Of a stretch of DNA of 64,000 bases, positions 24,656 to 34,653 are shown one piece after another. The position numbers and the translations under genes are program-made. The stretch's first letter is position 1. Each line of letters starts with the position of its first letter. The notes beneath the pieces were generated by a model. The model was not told the DNA's origin and made no database searches. It saw nothing but the letters and a program-made list of their open reading frames with translations. Source of the stretch: Xanthomonas albilineans (GTDB taxonomy: Bacteria > Pseudomonadota > Gammaproteobacteria > Xanthomonadales > Xanthomonadaceae); assembly GCF_002939705.1 (NCBI RefSeq), contig NZ_MDCB01000008.1:62001-126000 (forward strand), given 5' to 3'.

Positions 24656-27130
24656 TCAGTGCTTAACACGCGCATTCGACGACGCCTTTTGCTTGCGCCG
24701 CACCGCTGTCGCCCGCTCGCCGTCGGTGGTGGTGGCCTTGGGCGTCAACGGCCGCTCCAGCGCCAGATCGAGCACTTCGTCGATCCACTTCACCGACACG
24801 ATCTTCAGATCGCGGGTCACGTTTTCAGGAATGTCGGCCAGATCTTTGCGGTTTTCCTCGGGGATCAGCACGGTACGGATGCCGCCGCGCAACGCCGCCA
24901 GCAACTTCTCTTTGAGCCCACCGATCGCCGAAACGCGACCACGCAACGTAATTTCGCCGGTCATCGCCACATCCGCCTTCACTGGCACTTTGGTCAACAT
25001 CGACACGAGTGAGGTCACCATCGCGATGCCCGCGCTGGGACCATCCTTGGGCGTGGCACCATCGGGTACATGCAGGTGAACATCCTGCTTCTGCAGGAAA
25101 TCAGCTTCGATGCCGAGCCGCTCGGCGCGCGAACGCACCACCGACAAGGCCGCCGATGCTGATTCCTTCATCACATCGCCGAGTTGGCCGGTCAGGATCA
25201 CCGCTCCCTTTCCCGGTACCAGGGTCGATTCGATCTGCAGCAAATCGCCACCGACCTCGGTCCAGGCCAGCCCCGTGACCAGACCGATCTCATTCTGCTC
25301 CTCGGCACGACCGAAGTCGAAGCGACGCACGCCCAAGTATTTTTCCAGATTTTTGGAGCCGACGCTGACCCGCGCCTTGTCCTTGCGTGCACCGCTCTTC
25401 TTCGCTGCCGTTTTCTTTGCCACGGCCGCCGACACTGGACCAGCCAGCGCGATCTCCTTGACCACCTTGCGACAGATCTTGGCGACCTCACGTTCGAGGT
25501 TGCGTACACCGGACTCGCGCGTGTAGTAACGCACGATATCGCGGATCGCGTCGGCACCGATTTCCAATTCGTCCTGCTTCAGCCCGTTGGCCTTGAGCTG
25601 TTTGGGCGTCAGGTAACGCGTGGCGATATTGAGCTTCTCGTCCTCGGTATAGCCGGGGATGCGGATCACCTCCATGCGATCCAGCAGCGGGCCAGGGATG
25701 TTGAGCGAATTGGAGGTCGCCACGAACATCACTTCGGACAGATCCAGATCCACTTCCAGATAGTGGTCGTTGAAGGCGTTGTTCTGCTCCGGATCGAGCA
25801 CTTCCAGCAGCGCCGAGGACGGATCGCCACGGAAATCCATCGACATCTTGTCGATTTCATCGAGCACGAACAAAGGATTCCTGCTACCGACCTTGTTGAG
25901 GTTCTGCACGATGCGCCCAGGCATTGAACCGACGTAGGTACGGCGATGTCCACGGATCTCCGCCTCATCGCGCACGCCCCCCAGCGACATCCGCACGAAC
26001 TTGCGATTGGTGGCCTTGGCAATGGACTGACCGAGCGAGGTCTTGCCAACACCCGGCGGCCCGACAAGGCACAGGATCGGCCCCTTCATCTGCTTCACCC
26101 GCGACTGCACGGCGAGGTACTCGAGGATGCGCTCCTTGACCTTTTCCAATCCGTAGTGATCGGCATCCAGGGTTTCCTGTGCCACCTTCAGGTCTTTGCG
26201 CACCTTGCTGCGCTTTTTCCACGGCACGCCCAGCAGCCAATCGAGATAGTTACGCACTACCGCGGCTTCGGCGGACATCGGCGACATTTGCCTGAGCTTG
26301 TTGAGTTCAGCCTTGGCCTTGGTCTCCACCGGCTTGGGCATGCCCGCCTCGGCGATCTTACGCGCCAGTTCTTCCAGTTCACCCGGCGCATCGTCGAGGT
26401 CGCCCAGTTCCTTCTGGATCGCCTTCATCTGTTCGTTGAGGTAGTACTCGCGCTGACTTTTCTCCATCTGCGACTTGACCCGACCGCGGATGCGCTTCTC
26501 CAACTGCTGCACGTCGATCTCGCCATCGACCAGACCGACCAGCATCTCCAGCCGCTCGCCCACTTGTAGCGTTTCCAACAGGCGCTGCTTGTCGGCCAGA
26601 CGCACACCGATGTGCGCGGCGATGGTATCGGCCAGACGTCCGGGCTCATCAATACCCGATAACGTCTGCAACAACTCCGGCGGCAATTTGCGGTTGGTCT
26701 TGACGTATTGCTCGAACAGCGACATCAAGGAACGGGCGATGGCCTCCACCTCACGCTCCTCGCGCGACTCAGCGGCATCGATCTCGCGGCCTTCGCCCTG
26801 GAGCGCACCGTCGCGCTCGACCACTTTGTTCACACTGACCCGCGAAAGACCTTCGACCAGCACCTTGATGGTGCCATCGGGCAGCTTCAGCAGTTGCAGC
26901 ACCTGCGCCAACGTACCGACGTTGTACAGATCGACCGCCACCGGATCGTCGGTCTCGGCGGATTTCTGCGCGACCAACAAAATGCGCTTGTCTGCCTCCA
27001 TCGCATGTTCGAGCGCACGCATCGATTTGTCGCGGCCGACGAAAAGCGGGATCACCATATGCGGAAAGACCACCACGTCGCGCAACGGCAGGACCGGCAG
27101 GTCGAGGACTTCGGATGAGGACTGGGCCAT
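24656..27130 (-). CDS. lon: ATP-dependent protease Lon
   Basis: 824 aa from the ATG at 27130 ([20 protein letters not shown]). The N-terminal substrate domain, AAA+ module ([11 protein letters not shown]) and serine-lysine protease domain are in order; the catalytic dyad is S699 ([15 protein letters not shown]) and K742 ([11 protein letters not shown]). It degrades misfolded and regulatory proteins. It is about 40 residues longer than E. coli Lon because of a Lys/Ala-rich insert near residues 560-585 ([18 protein letters not shown]) and a basic C-terminal tail. A heat-shock-type promoter lies upstream. Confidence 0.97.
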   Translation of the reverse strand: MAQSSSEVLDLPVLPLRDVVVFPHMVIPLFVGRDKSMRALEHAMEADKRILLVAQKSAETDDPVAVDLYNVGTLAQVLQLLKLPDGTIKVLVEGLSRVSVNKVVERDGALQGEGREIDAAESREEREVEAIARSLMSLFEQYVKTNRKLPPELLQTLSGIDEPGRLADTIAAHIGVRLADKQRLLETLQVGERLEMLVGLVDGEIDVQQLEKRIRGRVKSQMEKSQREYYLNEQMKAIQKELGDLDDAPGELEELARKIAEAGMPKPVETKAKAELNKLRQMSPMSAEAAVVRNYLDWLLGVPWKKRSKVRKDLKVAQETLDADHYGLEKVKERILEYLAVQSRVKQMKGPILCLVGPPGVGKTSLGQSIAKATNRKFVRMSLGGVRDEAEIRGHRRTYVGSMPGRIVQNLNKVGSRNPLFVLDEIDKMSMDFRGDPSSALLEVLDPEQNNAFNDHYLEVDLDLSEVMFVATSNSLNIPGPLLDRMEVIRIPGYTEDEKLNIATRYLTPKQLKANGLKQDELEIGADAIRDIVRYYTRESGVRNLEREVAKICRKVVKEIALAGPVSAAVAKKTAAKKSGARKDKARVSVGSKNLEKYLGVRRFDFGRAEEQNEIGLVTGLAWTEVGGDLLQIESTLVPGKGAVILTGQLGDVMKESASAALSVVRSRAERLGIEADFLQKQDVHLHVPDGATPKDGPSAGIAMVTSLVSMLTKVPVKADVAMTGEITLRGRVSAIGGLKEKLLAALRGGIRTVLIPEENRKDLADIPENVTRDLKIVSVKWIDEVLDLALERPLTPKATTTDGERATAVRRKQKASSNARVKH

Positions 27131-27173
27131 GAGGATTCCGATATGGGAGGCGTTAACACGTGACGGCGACCAT

Positions 27174-27206
27174 AAAAACGCCGATGGCCCCGTTATGGGG
27201 CCATCG
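27174..27206 (-). terminator. Rho-independent terminator of clpX
   Basis: On minus, CGATGGCCCC, loop ATAAC, GGGGCCATCG is followed by GCGTTTTT. It lies about 95 bp past the clpX stop and separates clpX from lon. It overlaps the proposed lon -10 element. Confidence 0.8.
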
Positions 27207-27221
27207 CCAGGATGATGCAAG
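27193..27221 (-). promoter_or_regulatory. Putative sigma-32 heat-shock promoter of lon
   Basis: On minus, CTTGCA (27216-27221), 15 bp spacer, CCCCATAA (27193-27200), close to the sigma-32 consensus CTTGAA / CCCCATNT. It is about 60 bp upstream of the lon ATG. The -10 box lies in the upstream arm and loop of the clpX terminator. Confidence 0.6.
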
Positions 27222-27300
27222 GGCGCCGATAGATTTCCTTCCGTTTCAGCGATTTACCGCACATTCCGGACCATCTGCTGTGCCGTAGGTGCCGTCCGGC

Positions 27301-28587
27301 TCACTCCGCAGATGCCAGTTTGGCCGGCGCCGGAGGAGTCTGATAGATCAGGTAGGGTTCGGACTTGTGCTCAATCACCGACTCGTCCACGACCACCTTG
27401 CTGACGTTCTCCTGCGACGGGAGTTCGTACATGGTGTCCAGTAGCACAGACTCGACGATGGTGCGCAAGCCACGCGCGCCCGTTTTGCGCTTAAGCGCCT
27501 TCTTGGCGATGGCCAGCAGCGCGTCCTGACGGAATTCCAGTTCCACACCTTCCATCTCGAACAGCTTCTTGAACTGCTTGGTGATCGCGTTCTTCGGCTC
27601 TGTCAGAATTTTGATCAACGCCGGCTCGTCCAGTTCCTCAAGCGTGGCGACCACCGGCAGACGACCGACGAACTCGGGAATCAAACCAAACTTGATCAGG
27701 TCTTCCGGCTCGACTTCGGCCAGGATCTTGCCAACTTCGCGCTTGCGCTCGACGCTCTTGACCTTCGCGCCGAAGCCGATGCCGCCGGCATCGTTGGAGC
27801 GCTGCTGGATCACCTTGTCCAAGCCGGCAAAGGCGCCGCCGCAAATGAACAGGATGTTCTTGGTGTCCACCTGCAGGAATTCCTGTTGTGGATGCTTGCG
27901 CCCGCCCTGCGGCGGTACCGAGGCGACCGTGCCTTCGATCAGCTTCAGCAGCGCCTGCTGCACGCCTTCGCCGGACACATCGCGAGTGATCGACGGGTTC
28001 TCGCTCTTGCGCGAGATCTTGTCGATTTCGTCGATATAGACGATGCCATGCTGCGCCTTGTCGACGTCGTAATCGCACTTCTGCAGCAGCTTCTGGATGA
28101 TGTTCTCCACGTCCTCGCCCACGTAGCCGGCTTCGGTCAACGTGGTCGCATCGGCGATGGTGAACGGGACATTGAGCAAGCGCGCCAACGTCTCGGCCAG
28201 CAGCGTCTTGCCAGAACCAGTCGGGCCGACCAGCAGGATGTTGGACTTGGCGAGTTCGACCTCGTCGTTCTTCTGCCGACTCTCGATACGCTTGTAATGG
28301 TTGTACACCGCCACGGCCAGCGTGCGCTTGGCGCGCTGCTGGCCGATCACATACTGGTCGAGCACTTCCAGAATTTCGCGCGGCTTGGGCAGGCTGCTGC
28401 GTGCGGACTGCGCCTTTTCCTCGAGCTCCTCGCGAATGATGTCGTTGCACAACTCGACGCATTCGTCGCAGATGAACACACTGGGCCCCGCAATCAGCTT
28501 ACGGACCTCGTGTTGACTCTTCCCGCAGAACGAGCAGTAAAGAATCTTGTTGCTGTCGCCGGAACGGCCTTGCCGATCTTCGCTCAT
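27301..28587 (-). CDS. clpX: ATP-dependent Clp protease ATP-binding subunit ClpX
   Basis: 428 aa. Zinc-binding domain ligands are C18, C21, C40 and C43; Walker A is [16 protein letters not shown], Walker B is [11 protein letters not shown], and the ClpP-docking IGF-type loop is GGIGFGAKV. It unfolds ssrA-tagged and other substrates and feeds them to ClpP. It lies 129 bp downstream of clpP and ends at a terminator before lon. Confidence 0.98.
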   Translation of the reverse strand: MSEDRQGRSGDSNKILYCSFCGKSQHEVRKLIAGPSVFICDECVELCNDIIREELEEKAQSARSSLPKPREILEVLDQYVIGQQRAKRTLAVAVYNHYKRIESRQKNDEVELAKSNILLVGPTGSGKTLLAETLARLLNVPFTIADATTLTEAGYVGEDVENIIQKLLQKCDYDVDKAQHGIVYIDEIDKISRKSENPSITRDVSGEGVQQALLKLIEGTVASVPPQGGRKHPQQEFLQVDTKNILFICGGAFAGLDKVIQQRSNDAGGIGFGAKVKSVERKREVGKILAEVEPEDLIKFGLIPEFVGRLPVVATLEELDEPALIKILTEPKNAITKQFKKLFEMEGVELEFRQDALLAIAKKALKRKTGARGLRTIVESVLLDTMYELPSQENVSKVVVDESVIEHKSEPYLIYQTPPAPAKLASAE

Positions 28588-28716
28588 TAGCTTCGCTTAC
28601 CCAGTTACCCCACCCGATGCACGGGGGTTCGATTTCGAGAATAACACAGGGCCGGATGGACGCTAGCCCGACCCCGACCCTGCGGAATACGCCACGTTTT
28701 GCAGGACATGCAAGCC

Positions 28717-29343
28717 TTATGCCGGCTGGATCGACTCATCAGGACGACGCTCCAGCACCTGGTCGACAAGCCCGTAGGCCTGCGCATCGACGGCACTTTT
28801 GAAGTTGTCGCGCTCGGTGTCGCGGGCAATCGTTTCCAGCGACTGGCCGGTGTGCTTGGCCAGAACTTCGTTCAGTCGCGCACGTAGCGTCAAAATCTCA
28901 CGGGCGTGGATGTCGATATCGGTGGCCTGCCCCTGGAAGCCTCCCAGCGGCTGGTGGATCATCACTCGCGAATTCGGCAGTGCGTAGCGCTTGCCGGCTG
29001 CGCCCGAGGCCAGCAACAGCGCCCCCATCGACGCCGCCTGACCGACACAGATGGTGCTCACGTCCGGCTTGATGTACTGCATCGTGTCGTAGATCGCCAT
29101 GCCCGCAGTGACCACGCCGCCAGGGGAATTGATGTAGAGGCTGATGTCCTTTTCAGGATTGTCCGCTTCAAGAAACAGCAACTGCGCCACGACCACATTG
29201 GCCATGTGGTCGTCGATCGGGCCGACCAGGAAAATGAGGCGCTCCTTCAATAAACGCGAGTAAATATCGTAAGCGCGCTCGCCGCGACTGGTCTGCTCGA
29301 CCACCATCGGAACCAGATTCAAGGCCTTGGTGACATTGTCCAC
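28717..29343 (-). CDS. clpP: ATP-dependent Clp protease proteolytic subunit ClpP
   Basis: 208 aa from a GTG at 29343 ([19 protein letters not shown]), with AGGAG 8 nt upstream; no ATG fits the conserved N-terminus. The catalytic triad is S105 ([10 protein letters not shown]), H130 ([10 protein letters not shown]) and D179 (DTERDNF). Fourteen subunits form the proteolytic chamber used by ClpX and ClpA. It lies between tig and clpX as in E. coli. Confidence 0.97.
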   Translation of the reverse strand: MDNVTKALNLVPMVVEQTSRGERAYDIYSRLLKERLIFLVGPIDDHMANVVVAQLLFLEADNPEKDISLYINSPGGVVTAGMAIYDTMQYIKPDVSTICVGQAASMGALLLASGAAGKRYALPNSRVMIHQPLGGFQGQATDIDIHAREILTLRARLNEVLAKHTGQSLETIARDTERDNFKSAVDAQAYGLVDQVLERRPDESIQPA

Positions 29344-29441
29344 GCGGTGATCTCCTGCTGCTGTATGTCGTGCCTGCACGGGGTGCGCAGGGCTTCTCAT
29401 GTCCACCCCCGCAACTGCGGAGGCTAGGTTTACATCCGCAA

Positions 29442-29460
29442 CCCGCATGCACGATGCGGG
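29442..29460 (-). terminator. Weak hairpin between tig and clpP
   Basis: On minus, CCCGCAT, loop CGTGC, ATGCGGG followed by TTGCGGATG. There is no good U-run, so it may attenuate or protect rather than terminate. Confidence 0.35.
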
Positions 29461-29479
29461 CCGCGGCATGGCGATCACC

Positions 29480-30775
29480 TTATTGCCGGATCGCTTCCTG
29501 GAACGTCATCGCCTGCTCGGTGTGCTGGGCGCGCTCGGCGATCCAATCGATCACCTGCTCCTCCATCACGCGGCTCTGCAGCCCCCCCATCAATTGGGGA
29601 TCGTTGCGGTACATCTCAATGACCTGTTCCGGCTCCTCGTAGGTCGAAGCGATCAAACGCAGAGTCTCCGAAACCCGCTTGGGGTCCAACCGCAACTCGT
29701 TGCGACGCGCGACCTCGCCAACCAACAGGCCGACCAGCACGCGCTTGCGTGCGGCATCCAGAAAGCCATGATGCGCATCATCCGGCACCTGACCCGGATC
29801 GCGGCCGGCGCGACGCATCTGCTCGACCTGTTCGGCCAGCATCGCTCGCGCTTCGTTCTCGACCAGACGCGGCGGCATTTCCACCGACGCATAGGCCGCG
29901 ATCAGTTGCTCGCCGACCTCGCGGCGCAGGCGATTCATCAGCGCCCCTTTGAGTTCACGCTCCAGATTGACCCGAATGTCCTTGCGGAACTGTTCGGGAT
30001 CGCCGCTCTTCACGCCAAAGCTCTTGATGAACTCCTTGTCCACCTCCGGCAACACCGGGGCAGCGACCTCGACAGCCTTCACATGCACCTGTACCCGCTT
30101 GCCGGCGAACTGCGGCACGCGCCAGTCCGCAGGAAAATCGACCTCCAGGGTCTTTTCCTCGTCCTTGGACAGGCCGAGCAAGCCCTGCTCGATCGCCGGG
30201 AACATGACACCCGAGCCGATCACGCTACTGCCCTTCTCCACACCTTCGGCGGGCAAACGCTCATCACCCACCTGCGACCAAGTCTCCAGGGTCACCAGAT
30301 CGCCGTCCTGCGCCGCGCGCCCGGCCGGCTGCCAGGTACGGCGCTGCAGACGCAGGTTCTCGATCATCTGCGCGATGTCGGCATCGGTGACCTCGGCGGT
30401 ATGGCGAATCACCTGCAACGCGGAAACGTCGATGTCGCCAAAATCCGGCACCACCTCGAACGTGGCCACGAACTGCAACGCGTTGTCGTCGGCACGGTCG
30501 ATACGCGGATTGCCGGCCAGACGCAGCGCGTGCTCGCGCACCGCCGAGTCGAAGGTCTCGCGCAGCAGGCCATCCAACGCCTCGGCGCGGATCTGCGGTC
30601 CGAAACGCTGCTCGATTACCTTGGCCGGGATCTTGCCGGGACGGAAGCCCTTGATCCGGGCGGTGCGCGCGACTTCGCGCAGGCGACCGCCGACATGGCT
30701 TTGCAGACGCTCCTCCGGCAGGGTGAAGGTCAAACGCCGTTCCAGGGTACCGGTGGTTTCAATCGAAGCTTGCAT
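29480..30775 (-). CDS. tig: Trigger factor
   Basis: 431 aa from the ATG at 30775 ([20 protein letters not shown]). The ribosome-binding signature is [17 protein letters not shown]; the FKBP-like isomerase domain is central ([20 protein letters not shown]), followed by the helical chaperone arms. It binds nascent chains at the ribosome exit. First gene of tig-clpP-clpX. Its upstream gap holds the start-proximal site GGAGTCCAC and the tRNA-Leu gene beyond. Confidence 0.96.
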   Translation of the reverse strand: MQASIETTGTLERRLTFTLPEERLQSHVGGRLREVARTARIKGFRPGKIPAKVIEQRFGPQIRAEALDGLLRETFDSAVREHALRLAGNPRIDRADDNALQFVATFEVVPDFGDIDVSALQVIRHTAEVTDADIAQMIENLRLQRRTWQPAGRAAQDGDLVTLETWSQVGDERLPAEGVEKGSSVIGSGVMFPAIEQGLLGLSKDEEKTLEVDFPADWRVPQFAGKRVQVHVKAVEVAAPVLPEVDKEFIKSFGVKSGDPEQFRKDIRVNLERELKGALMNRLRREVGEQLIAAYASVEMPPRLVENEARAMLAEQVEQMRRAGRDPGQVPDDAHHGFLDAARKRVLVGLLVGEVARRNELRLDPKRVSETLRLIASTYEEPEQVIEMYRNDPQLMGGLQSRVMEEQVIDWIAERAQHTEQAMTFQEAIRQ

Positions 30776-30976
30776 GTGGACTCCTGCCACCGGGAGCGCA
30801 TGGCTCTCGGCACGATATAGAAAAATACGGATTGGACGCGGGTACGGGACGACCGCAGCCGGATAGTTTCGCCTATTCCAGCCATGCCTGCCAGCGCAAG
30901 AGCGCACGCCCTGAACGAGCGACGGGAGCAGGTGGTCCTATCGGGCCTTGAGACCTTGCCAGGCATGGCCGATGGA

Positions 30977-31061
30977 TGGTGCGAAAGAGGGGACTCGAAC
31001 CCCTACGCCTTGCGGCACTGGTACCTAAAACCAGGGCGTCTACCAATTCCGCCACTTTCGC
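30977..31061 (-). tRNA. tRNA-Leu(TAG)
   Basis: 85 nt with a long variable arm. Acceptor GCGAAAG/CTTTCGC, discriminator A, CCA; anticodon stem-loop CTGGTTTTAGGTACCAG gives TAG. Last of the five-tRNA cluster on the minus strand. Confidence 0.96.
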
Positions 31062-31112
31062 GCTGCGGCGCTGGACGCGCCTGCCGAGACACATTGTTGC
31101 AGGCCAGGCGCA

Positions 31113-31152
31113 AAAGAAAAAGGCACCTGTTTAAGCAGGCGCCTTTTTATTT
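31113..31152 (-). terminator. Terminator after tRNA-Lys
   Basis: On minus, AAAAAGGCGCCTGC, loop TTAAA, CAGGTGCCTTTTT continuing into CTTTTG. Located between tRNA-Lys and tRNA-Leu, so tRNA-Leu may have its own promoter or depend on readthrough. Confidence 0.75.
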
Positions 31153-31153
31153 T

Positions 31154-31229
31154 TGGTGGGCCGTCAAGGATTCGAACCTTGGACCTATTGATTAAGAGTC
31201 AACTGCTCTACCAACTGAGCTAACGGCCC
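31154..31229 (-). tRNA. tRNA-Lys(CTT)
   Basis: 76 nt. Acceptor GGGCCGT/ACGGCCC, discriminator A, CCA; anticodon loop CTCTTAA gives CTT, which reads AAG. Confidence 0.96.
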
Positions 31230-31305
31230 TGAAACTTAGTCGCGCATCGTATGTGCTTTCTGACTTGCTTGCAACACTTGGAAAAGCAGCGGTTCACGCG
31301 GTCAA

Positions 31306-31382
31306 TGGGGTGGCTGAGGGGACTCGAACCCCCGACATCTGGAATCACAATCCAGTACTCTAACCAGCTGAGCTACAGCCAC
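31306..31382 (-). tRNA. tRNA-His(GTG)
   Basis: 77 nt plus an encoded G-1 at 31383 that can face the C73 discriminator, the His identity pair. Acceptor GTGGCTG/CAGCCAC, CCA encoded; anticodon stem-loop CTGGATTGTGATTCCAG gives GTG. Confidence 0.97.
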
Positions 31383-31417
31383 CATTGAAAACTTGCATTA
31401 CCTGCCCGACGCCGATG

Positions 31418-31494
31418 TGGCGCGCCCGACAGGAATCGAACCTGTAACCGCCGGCTTAGAAGGCCGGTGCTCTATCCAGTTGAGCTACGGGCGC
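31418..31494 (-). tRNA. tRNA-Arg(TCT)
   Basis: 77 nt. Acceptor GCGCCCG/CGGGCGC, discriminator G, CCA; anticodon stem-loop CCGGCCTTCTAAGCCGG gives TCT, reading AGA/AGG. Confidence 0.96.
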
Positions 31495-31537
31495 CCATCC
31501 CGGATTGTCGCATCCTCTGCGCCGTTGCACATCGGAT

Positions 31538-31614
31538 TGGTCGGGGTAGAGGGATTCGAACCCCCGACATCCTGCTCCCAAAGCAGGCGCGCTACCAGAC
31601 TGCGCTATACCCCG
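31538..31614 (-). tRNA. tRNA-Pro(TGG)
   Basis: 77 nt. Acceptor CGGGGTA/TACCCCG, discriminator A, CCA; anticodon stem-loop CCTGCTTTGGGAGCAGG gives TGG. First gene of the Pro-Arg-His-Lys-Leu cluster. Confidence 0.97.
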
Positions 31615-31653
31615 GCGGAACACCCCTCGCGGCCGAGGCTGCGAAGGCCGGCT

Positions 31654-31682
31654 ATTGTGGGAAGCTGGCGCCTGCCTGTCAA
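31654..31682 (-). promoter_or_regulatory. Sigma-70-type promoter of the tRNA cluster
   Basis: On minus, a consensus -35 TTGACA (31677-31682), 17 bp spacer, and -10 CACAAT (31654-31659). tRNA-Pro starts about 40 bp downstream. Confidence 0.7.
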
Positions 31683-31768
31683 CGTCGCGCGCGCGCAACA
31701 TCGCCTACGCTATGCTCGACATCTGCCACCGACATCGGTCGGGGCAAATTTTCAATTGGAGAAACAGC

Positions 31769-32545
31769 ATGATCCGCAGCGGCAACCCTGCGCTGAAAGA
31801 ATCCACCTTCCTCGACCTCGGCAGCGGCGCGGTGATCGCGCGCGATGGCGGAGCGATGACCCTGAACGGCACCATCAACAAGACCGGCGCCTTGCTGCTG
31901 CTGACCGTCCTGACCGCCGCATTCGCATGGAGCCAATCGCTTTCTGTCGATGCCGCAGGCCGTGAGATAGTCGCACCGGGCGTCATCGGCTACGTCCTGG
32001 GCGGCGCGATCGGTGGCTTCGTCCTGGCCCTGATCACCACGCTGAAAAAGAACTGGTCGCCGATCACCGCGCCGCTGTACGCGCTGGTGGAGGGCTTCTT
32101 CCTTGGGTCGATTTCGGCACTGTACGAACACCGCTTCAACGGCATCGTGCTGCAAGCGGTCATGCTCACCTTCGGCACCCTGTTCGCGTTGCTGTTCGCC
32201 TACCGCAGCGGCATGATCAAGGCCACCGAAAACTTCAAACTAGGCGTGGTCGCGGCCACCGGCGGCATCGCCCTGGTGTATCTGGTCACCGCCGTGCTGG
32301 GCCTGTTCCACATCCAGATTCCCTACATCCATGGATCGGGCACGGTCGGCATTGTGTTCAGCCTGTTCGTGGTCGTGGTGGCAGCGCTGAACTTGGTGTT
32401 GGACTTCGATCTCATCGAGAACGGCGTGAAACAGGGCGCGCCCAAATACATGGAATGGTATGGCGCGTTCGGCCTGATGGTCACGCTGGTGTGGCTGTAT
32501 ATCGAGTTCCTGCGCCTGCTGTCGAAGCTGCAATCGCGGAATTGA
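31769..32545 (+). CDS. Bax inhibitor-1/YccA-type integral membrane protein
   Basis: 258 aa from the ATG at 31769 ([18 protein letters not shown]). About seven membrane segments, with the family pattern [20 protein letters not shown] at the start and [20 protein letters not shown] before the last helix. Bacterial members of this BaxI_1 group are proposed ion or proton-linked channels, mostly uncharacterised. Divergent from the tRNA cluster and closed by a strong terminator. Start chosen because GGAGAAACAGC precedes it. Confidence 0.9.
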   Translation: MIRSGNPALKESTFLDLGSGAVIARDGGAMTLNGTINKTGALLLLTVLTAAFAWSQSLSVDAAGREIVAPGVIGYVLGGAIGGFVLALITTLKKNWSPITAPLYALVEGFFLGSISALYEHRFNGIVLQAVMLTFGTLFALLFAYRSGMIKATENFKLGVVAATGGIALVYLVTAVLGLFHIQIPYIHGSGTVGIVFSLFVVVVAALNLVLDFDLIENGVKQGAPKYMEWYGAFGLMVTLVWLYIEFLRLLSKLQSRN

Positions 32546-32579
32546 CGGCACACCCGGCAAGTTCCCGACCCGCAACGCA

Positions 32580-32608
32580 ACAGGGCGCCACATGGCGCCC
32601 TGTTTTCT
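32580..32608 (+). terminator. Terminator after the Bax-inhibitor-like gene
   Basis: ACAGGGCGCC, loop ACAT, GGCGCCCTGT then TTTCTTAA. It lies 34 bp past the stop and 25 bp before the convergent IDH stop. Confidence 0.85.
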
Positions 32609-32632
32609 TAACCGCTTCCGCCGAACCTCACC

Positions 32633-33640
32633 TCACAGGCGGCTGGCGATGGCCTTGGCGAAGCCCATGGTGTTGCCGCTACCGCCCAGGTCCGGCGTCA
32701 AACCGTCCTTGGCATCCAGCGTGGCGACGATGGCATTGCGCAAACGTTCGGCATTCTTTGGCTGGCCGATGTGGTCCAACAGTTGCGCCGCGCCCAGCAG
32801 CAGCGCGCAAGGATTGGCCTTGCCCTGTCCGGCGATATCCGGGGCCGAACCGTGGACGGCTTCGAAGATCGCCGCATCCACACCAATGTTGGCGCCCGGC
32901 GCCAGGCCGAGGCCGCCAACGAGGCCGGCACACAGGTCCGACAGGATGTCGCCGAACAGGTTGGTGGTGACGATGATGTCGAATTGTTCCGGGCGCATCA
33001 CCAACTGCATGCACGCGTTATCGACGATCATTTCCTGGAATTCGATCTCCGGATAGTGCACCGCGACTTCCCGCGCCGCTTTCAGGAACAGGCCCGATGT
33101 GGACTTGATGATGTTGGCCTTATGCACCGCGGTGACCTTCTTGCGGCCGGTCGCACGGGCCAGATCGAAGGCATAGCGGACGATACGCTCGGAGCCCTTG
33201 CGGGTGACCTTGGCCATCGACAGCGCGGTCTCGCCGTCGGCGGACACTTCCTGACCTTCGCTCAGATACGCGCCTTCGGTGTTCTCACGCACGGTGATCA
33301 AATCCACCCCGGCACCGAAGCGTGACTTGGTGTTGGGAAACGACTTTGCGGGACGCACGTTGGCGTACAAGTCGAACTGGCGGCGCATGGCCACATTGAT
33401 CGAGCTGAAACCCTCGCCTACCGGCGTGGTCAGCGGGCTCTTGAGCGCGACTTTGTTCTTGCGGATCGATTCCAGCGTCGCGGCAGGTAACAGCTCACCA
33501 TGCTTTTCCAGTGCAACCAGACCAGCGTCGGCATATTCGTAGGTCAGGCCGGCGTTCAGCGCATCAAGCACGAACAGGGTGGCGTCCATGATCTCGGGGC
33601 CGATGCCATCGCCACGGATGATCGTGATTGTCTGCGTCAT
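32633..33640 (-). CDS. icd: Isocitrate dehydrogenase, NAD-type by sequence
   Basis: 335 aa. Beta-decarboxylating dehydrogenase fold: [11 protein letters not shown], substrate loop [33 protein letters not shown], metal site [17 protein letters not shown]. The coenzyme loop [15 protein letters not shown] has Asp, Ile and Ala where NADP enzymes such as E. coli IDH have Lys344, Tyr345 and Val351, which indicates NAD+. It oxidises isocitrate to 2-oxoglutarate in the TCA cycle. It is short, like homoisocitrate and 3-isopropylmalate relatives, so homoisocitrate activity cannot be excluded. Monocistronic. Confidence 0.85.
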   Translation of the reverse strand: MTQTITIIRGDGIGPEIMDATLFVLDALNAGLTYEYADAGLVALEKHGELLPAATLESIRKNKVALKSPLTTPVGEGFSSINVAMRRQFDLYANVRPAKSFPNTKSRFGAGVDLITVRENTEGAYLSEGQEVSADGETALSMAKVTRKGSERIVRYAFDLARATGRKKVTAVHKANIIKSTSGLFLKAAREVAVHYPEIEFQEMIVDNACMQLVMRPEQFDIIVTTNLFGDILSDLCAGLVGGLGLAPGANIGVDAAIFEAVHGSAPDIAGQGKANPCALLLGAAQLLDHIGQPKNAERLRNAIVATLDAKDGLTPDLGGSGNTMGFAKAIASRL

Positions 33641-33804
33641 AAGTTGCGGATCCCGTAGATGATGATGAGGGGCGCCACCCGGAAACCGGGCTGCAGGCGC
33701 AATGAGGTTTCAAGTGTAATTATGCCCGAAGCGAGTGAAGGCACCCAAACCGCGACAGCCCTGCCAGCGCGCCATCGGCATGGGCCAGGGAGCGGGAGAC
33801 AGTG

Positions 33805-34203
33805 TCAATCATGCGCATGCGCCGCCGGCACGGCGGTCCCGGCATCAAGGGTGTCCAGAAAATCCACCGCACGGCGCAGGTGCGGGATGACGATCGAACC
33901 ACCGACCACCAGCCCCACCGAGAAGGTCTCGAAGAATTCCTCGCGGCTGACCCCCGCGTCCTTGCACTGGGCCACGTGGTAACTGATGCAATCGTCGCAA
34001 CGCAGTACGAGCGAAGCGACCAGACCGAGCAGCTCTTTGGTCTTCACGTCCAGCGCACCGGCCTGGTAGGTCTGCGTATCCAGCGCGAAGAAGCGCCTTA
34101 CCACCTGATTCGGCTCGGCCAGGATGCGCTGATTCATACGTTGCCGGAACTCGGTGAATGCACGCACGCGCTCCTCGCCGCCGCCCTCGCCCACCGCACT
34201 CAT
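33805..34203 (-). CDS. Carboxymuconolactone decarboxylase / AhpD-like protein
   Basis: 132 aa. The CMD-domain redox motif is C69-D-D-C72 with H76 (LVLRCDDCISYHVAQC), as in AhpD-type peroxidase reductants. The start overlaps the glutaredoxin stop by 4 bp, so the two thiol proteins are co-translated. A role in peroxide or alkyl hydroperoxide detoxification using glutaredoxin is an inference. The C-terminus ends in a His-rich AAHAHD. Confidence 0.85.
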   Translation of the reverse strand: MSAVGEGGGEERVRAFTEFRQRMNQRILAEPNQVVRRFFALDTQTYQAGALDVKTKELLGLVASLVLRCDDCISYHVAQCKDAGVSREEFFETFSVGLVVGGSIVIPHLRRAVDFLDTLDAGTAVPAAHAHD

Positions 34204-34514
34204 ACCTTGTCCCCGGGAGCAAGTCCTGCGGCAAGCAGCGGCTCCAGCTTGCCGGCCCGATGCAGCGCCATCATGTCGTCGTAGCCGCCCACATGGACAT
34301 CGCCGACGAGGATCTGCGGCACGCTGGTGCGGCCCGTCAGAGCGACCATCTTGTCGCGCTCCGCCGGATCTAGGTCGATCCGCACCTCGCTCCAGCTAAA
34401 CCCCTTGCTCTTGAGGAAATTCTTGGCCGCCACGCAATAGGGACAGATCGCGGTGGAATAGACAGTGATCGGCGGCCGGCCGGCCTGCTCAGCCTCGACG
34501 GTTGGGTTGTCCAC
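34200..34514 (-). CDS. Glutaredoxin (GrxC-like)
   Basis: 104 aa from a GTG at 34514 with GGAG 7 nt upstream; earlier frame extension lacks homology. The CPYC active site is C24/C27 (VYSTAICPYCVAAKNFL), the cis-proline is in RTSVPQILVG, and the glutathione loop is VGGYDDMMALH. It reduces disulfides and glutathionylated proteins using glutathione. Coupled to the AhpD-like gene; divergent from the M48 protease. Confidence 0.92.
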   Translation of the reverse strand: MDNPTVEAEQAGRPPITVYSTAICPYCVAAKNFLKSKGFSWSEVRIDLDPAERDKMVALTGRTSVPQILVGDVHVGGYDDMMALHRAGKLEPLLAAGLAPGDKV

Positions 34515-34653
34515 GGGAAACTCCGGGCAATCTGGAAGGTCTAAGCCACTATGGTAGCGCCCGGGTGGATTTTCGAGTCCGCAACCGCAACACTGCGGAT
34601 CACTCTGGACTCGCCATCGTCCCTGGACGCCGCCCGGCGCCGCCAACCCCATC

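Noticed and set aside
30884-31965. Open frames across the tRNA-Leu to tRNA-Pro cluster
   Set aside because: They translate tRNA sequence and its spacers; five well-formed tRNAs explain the region.
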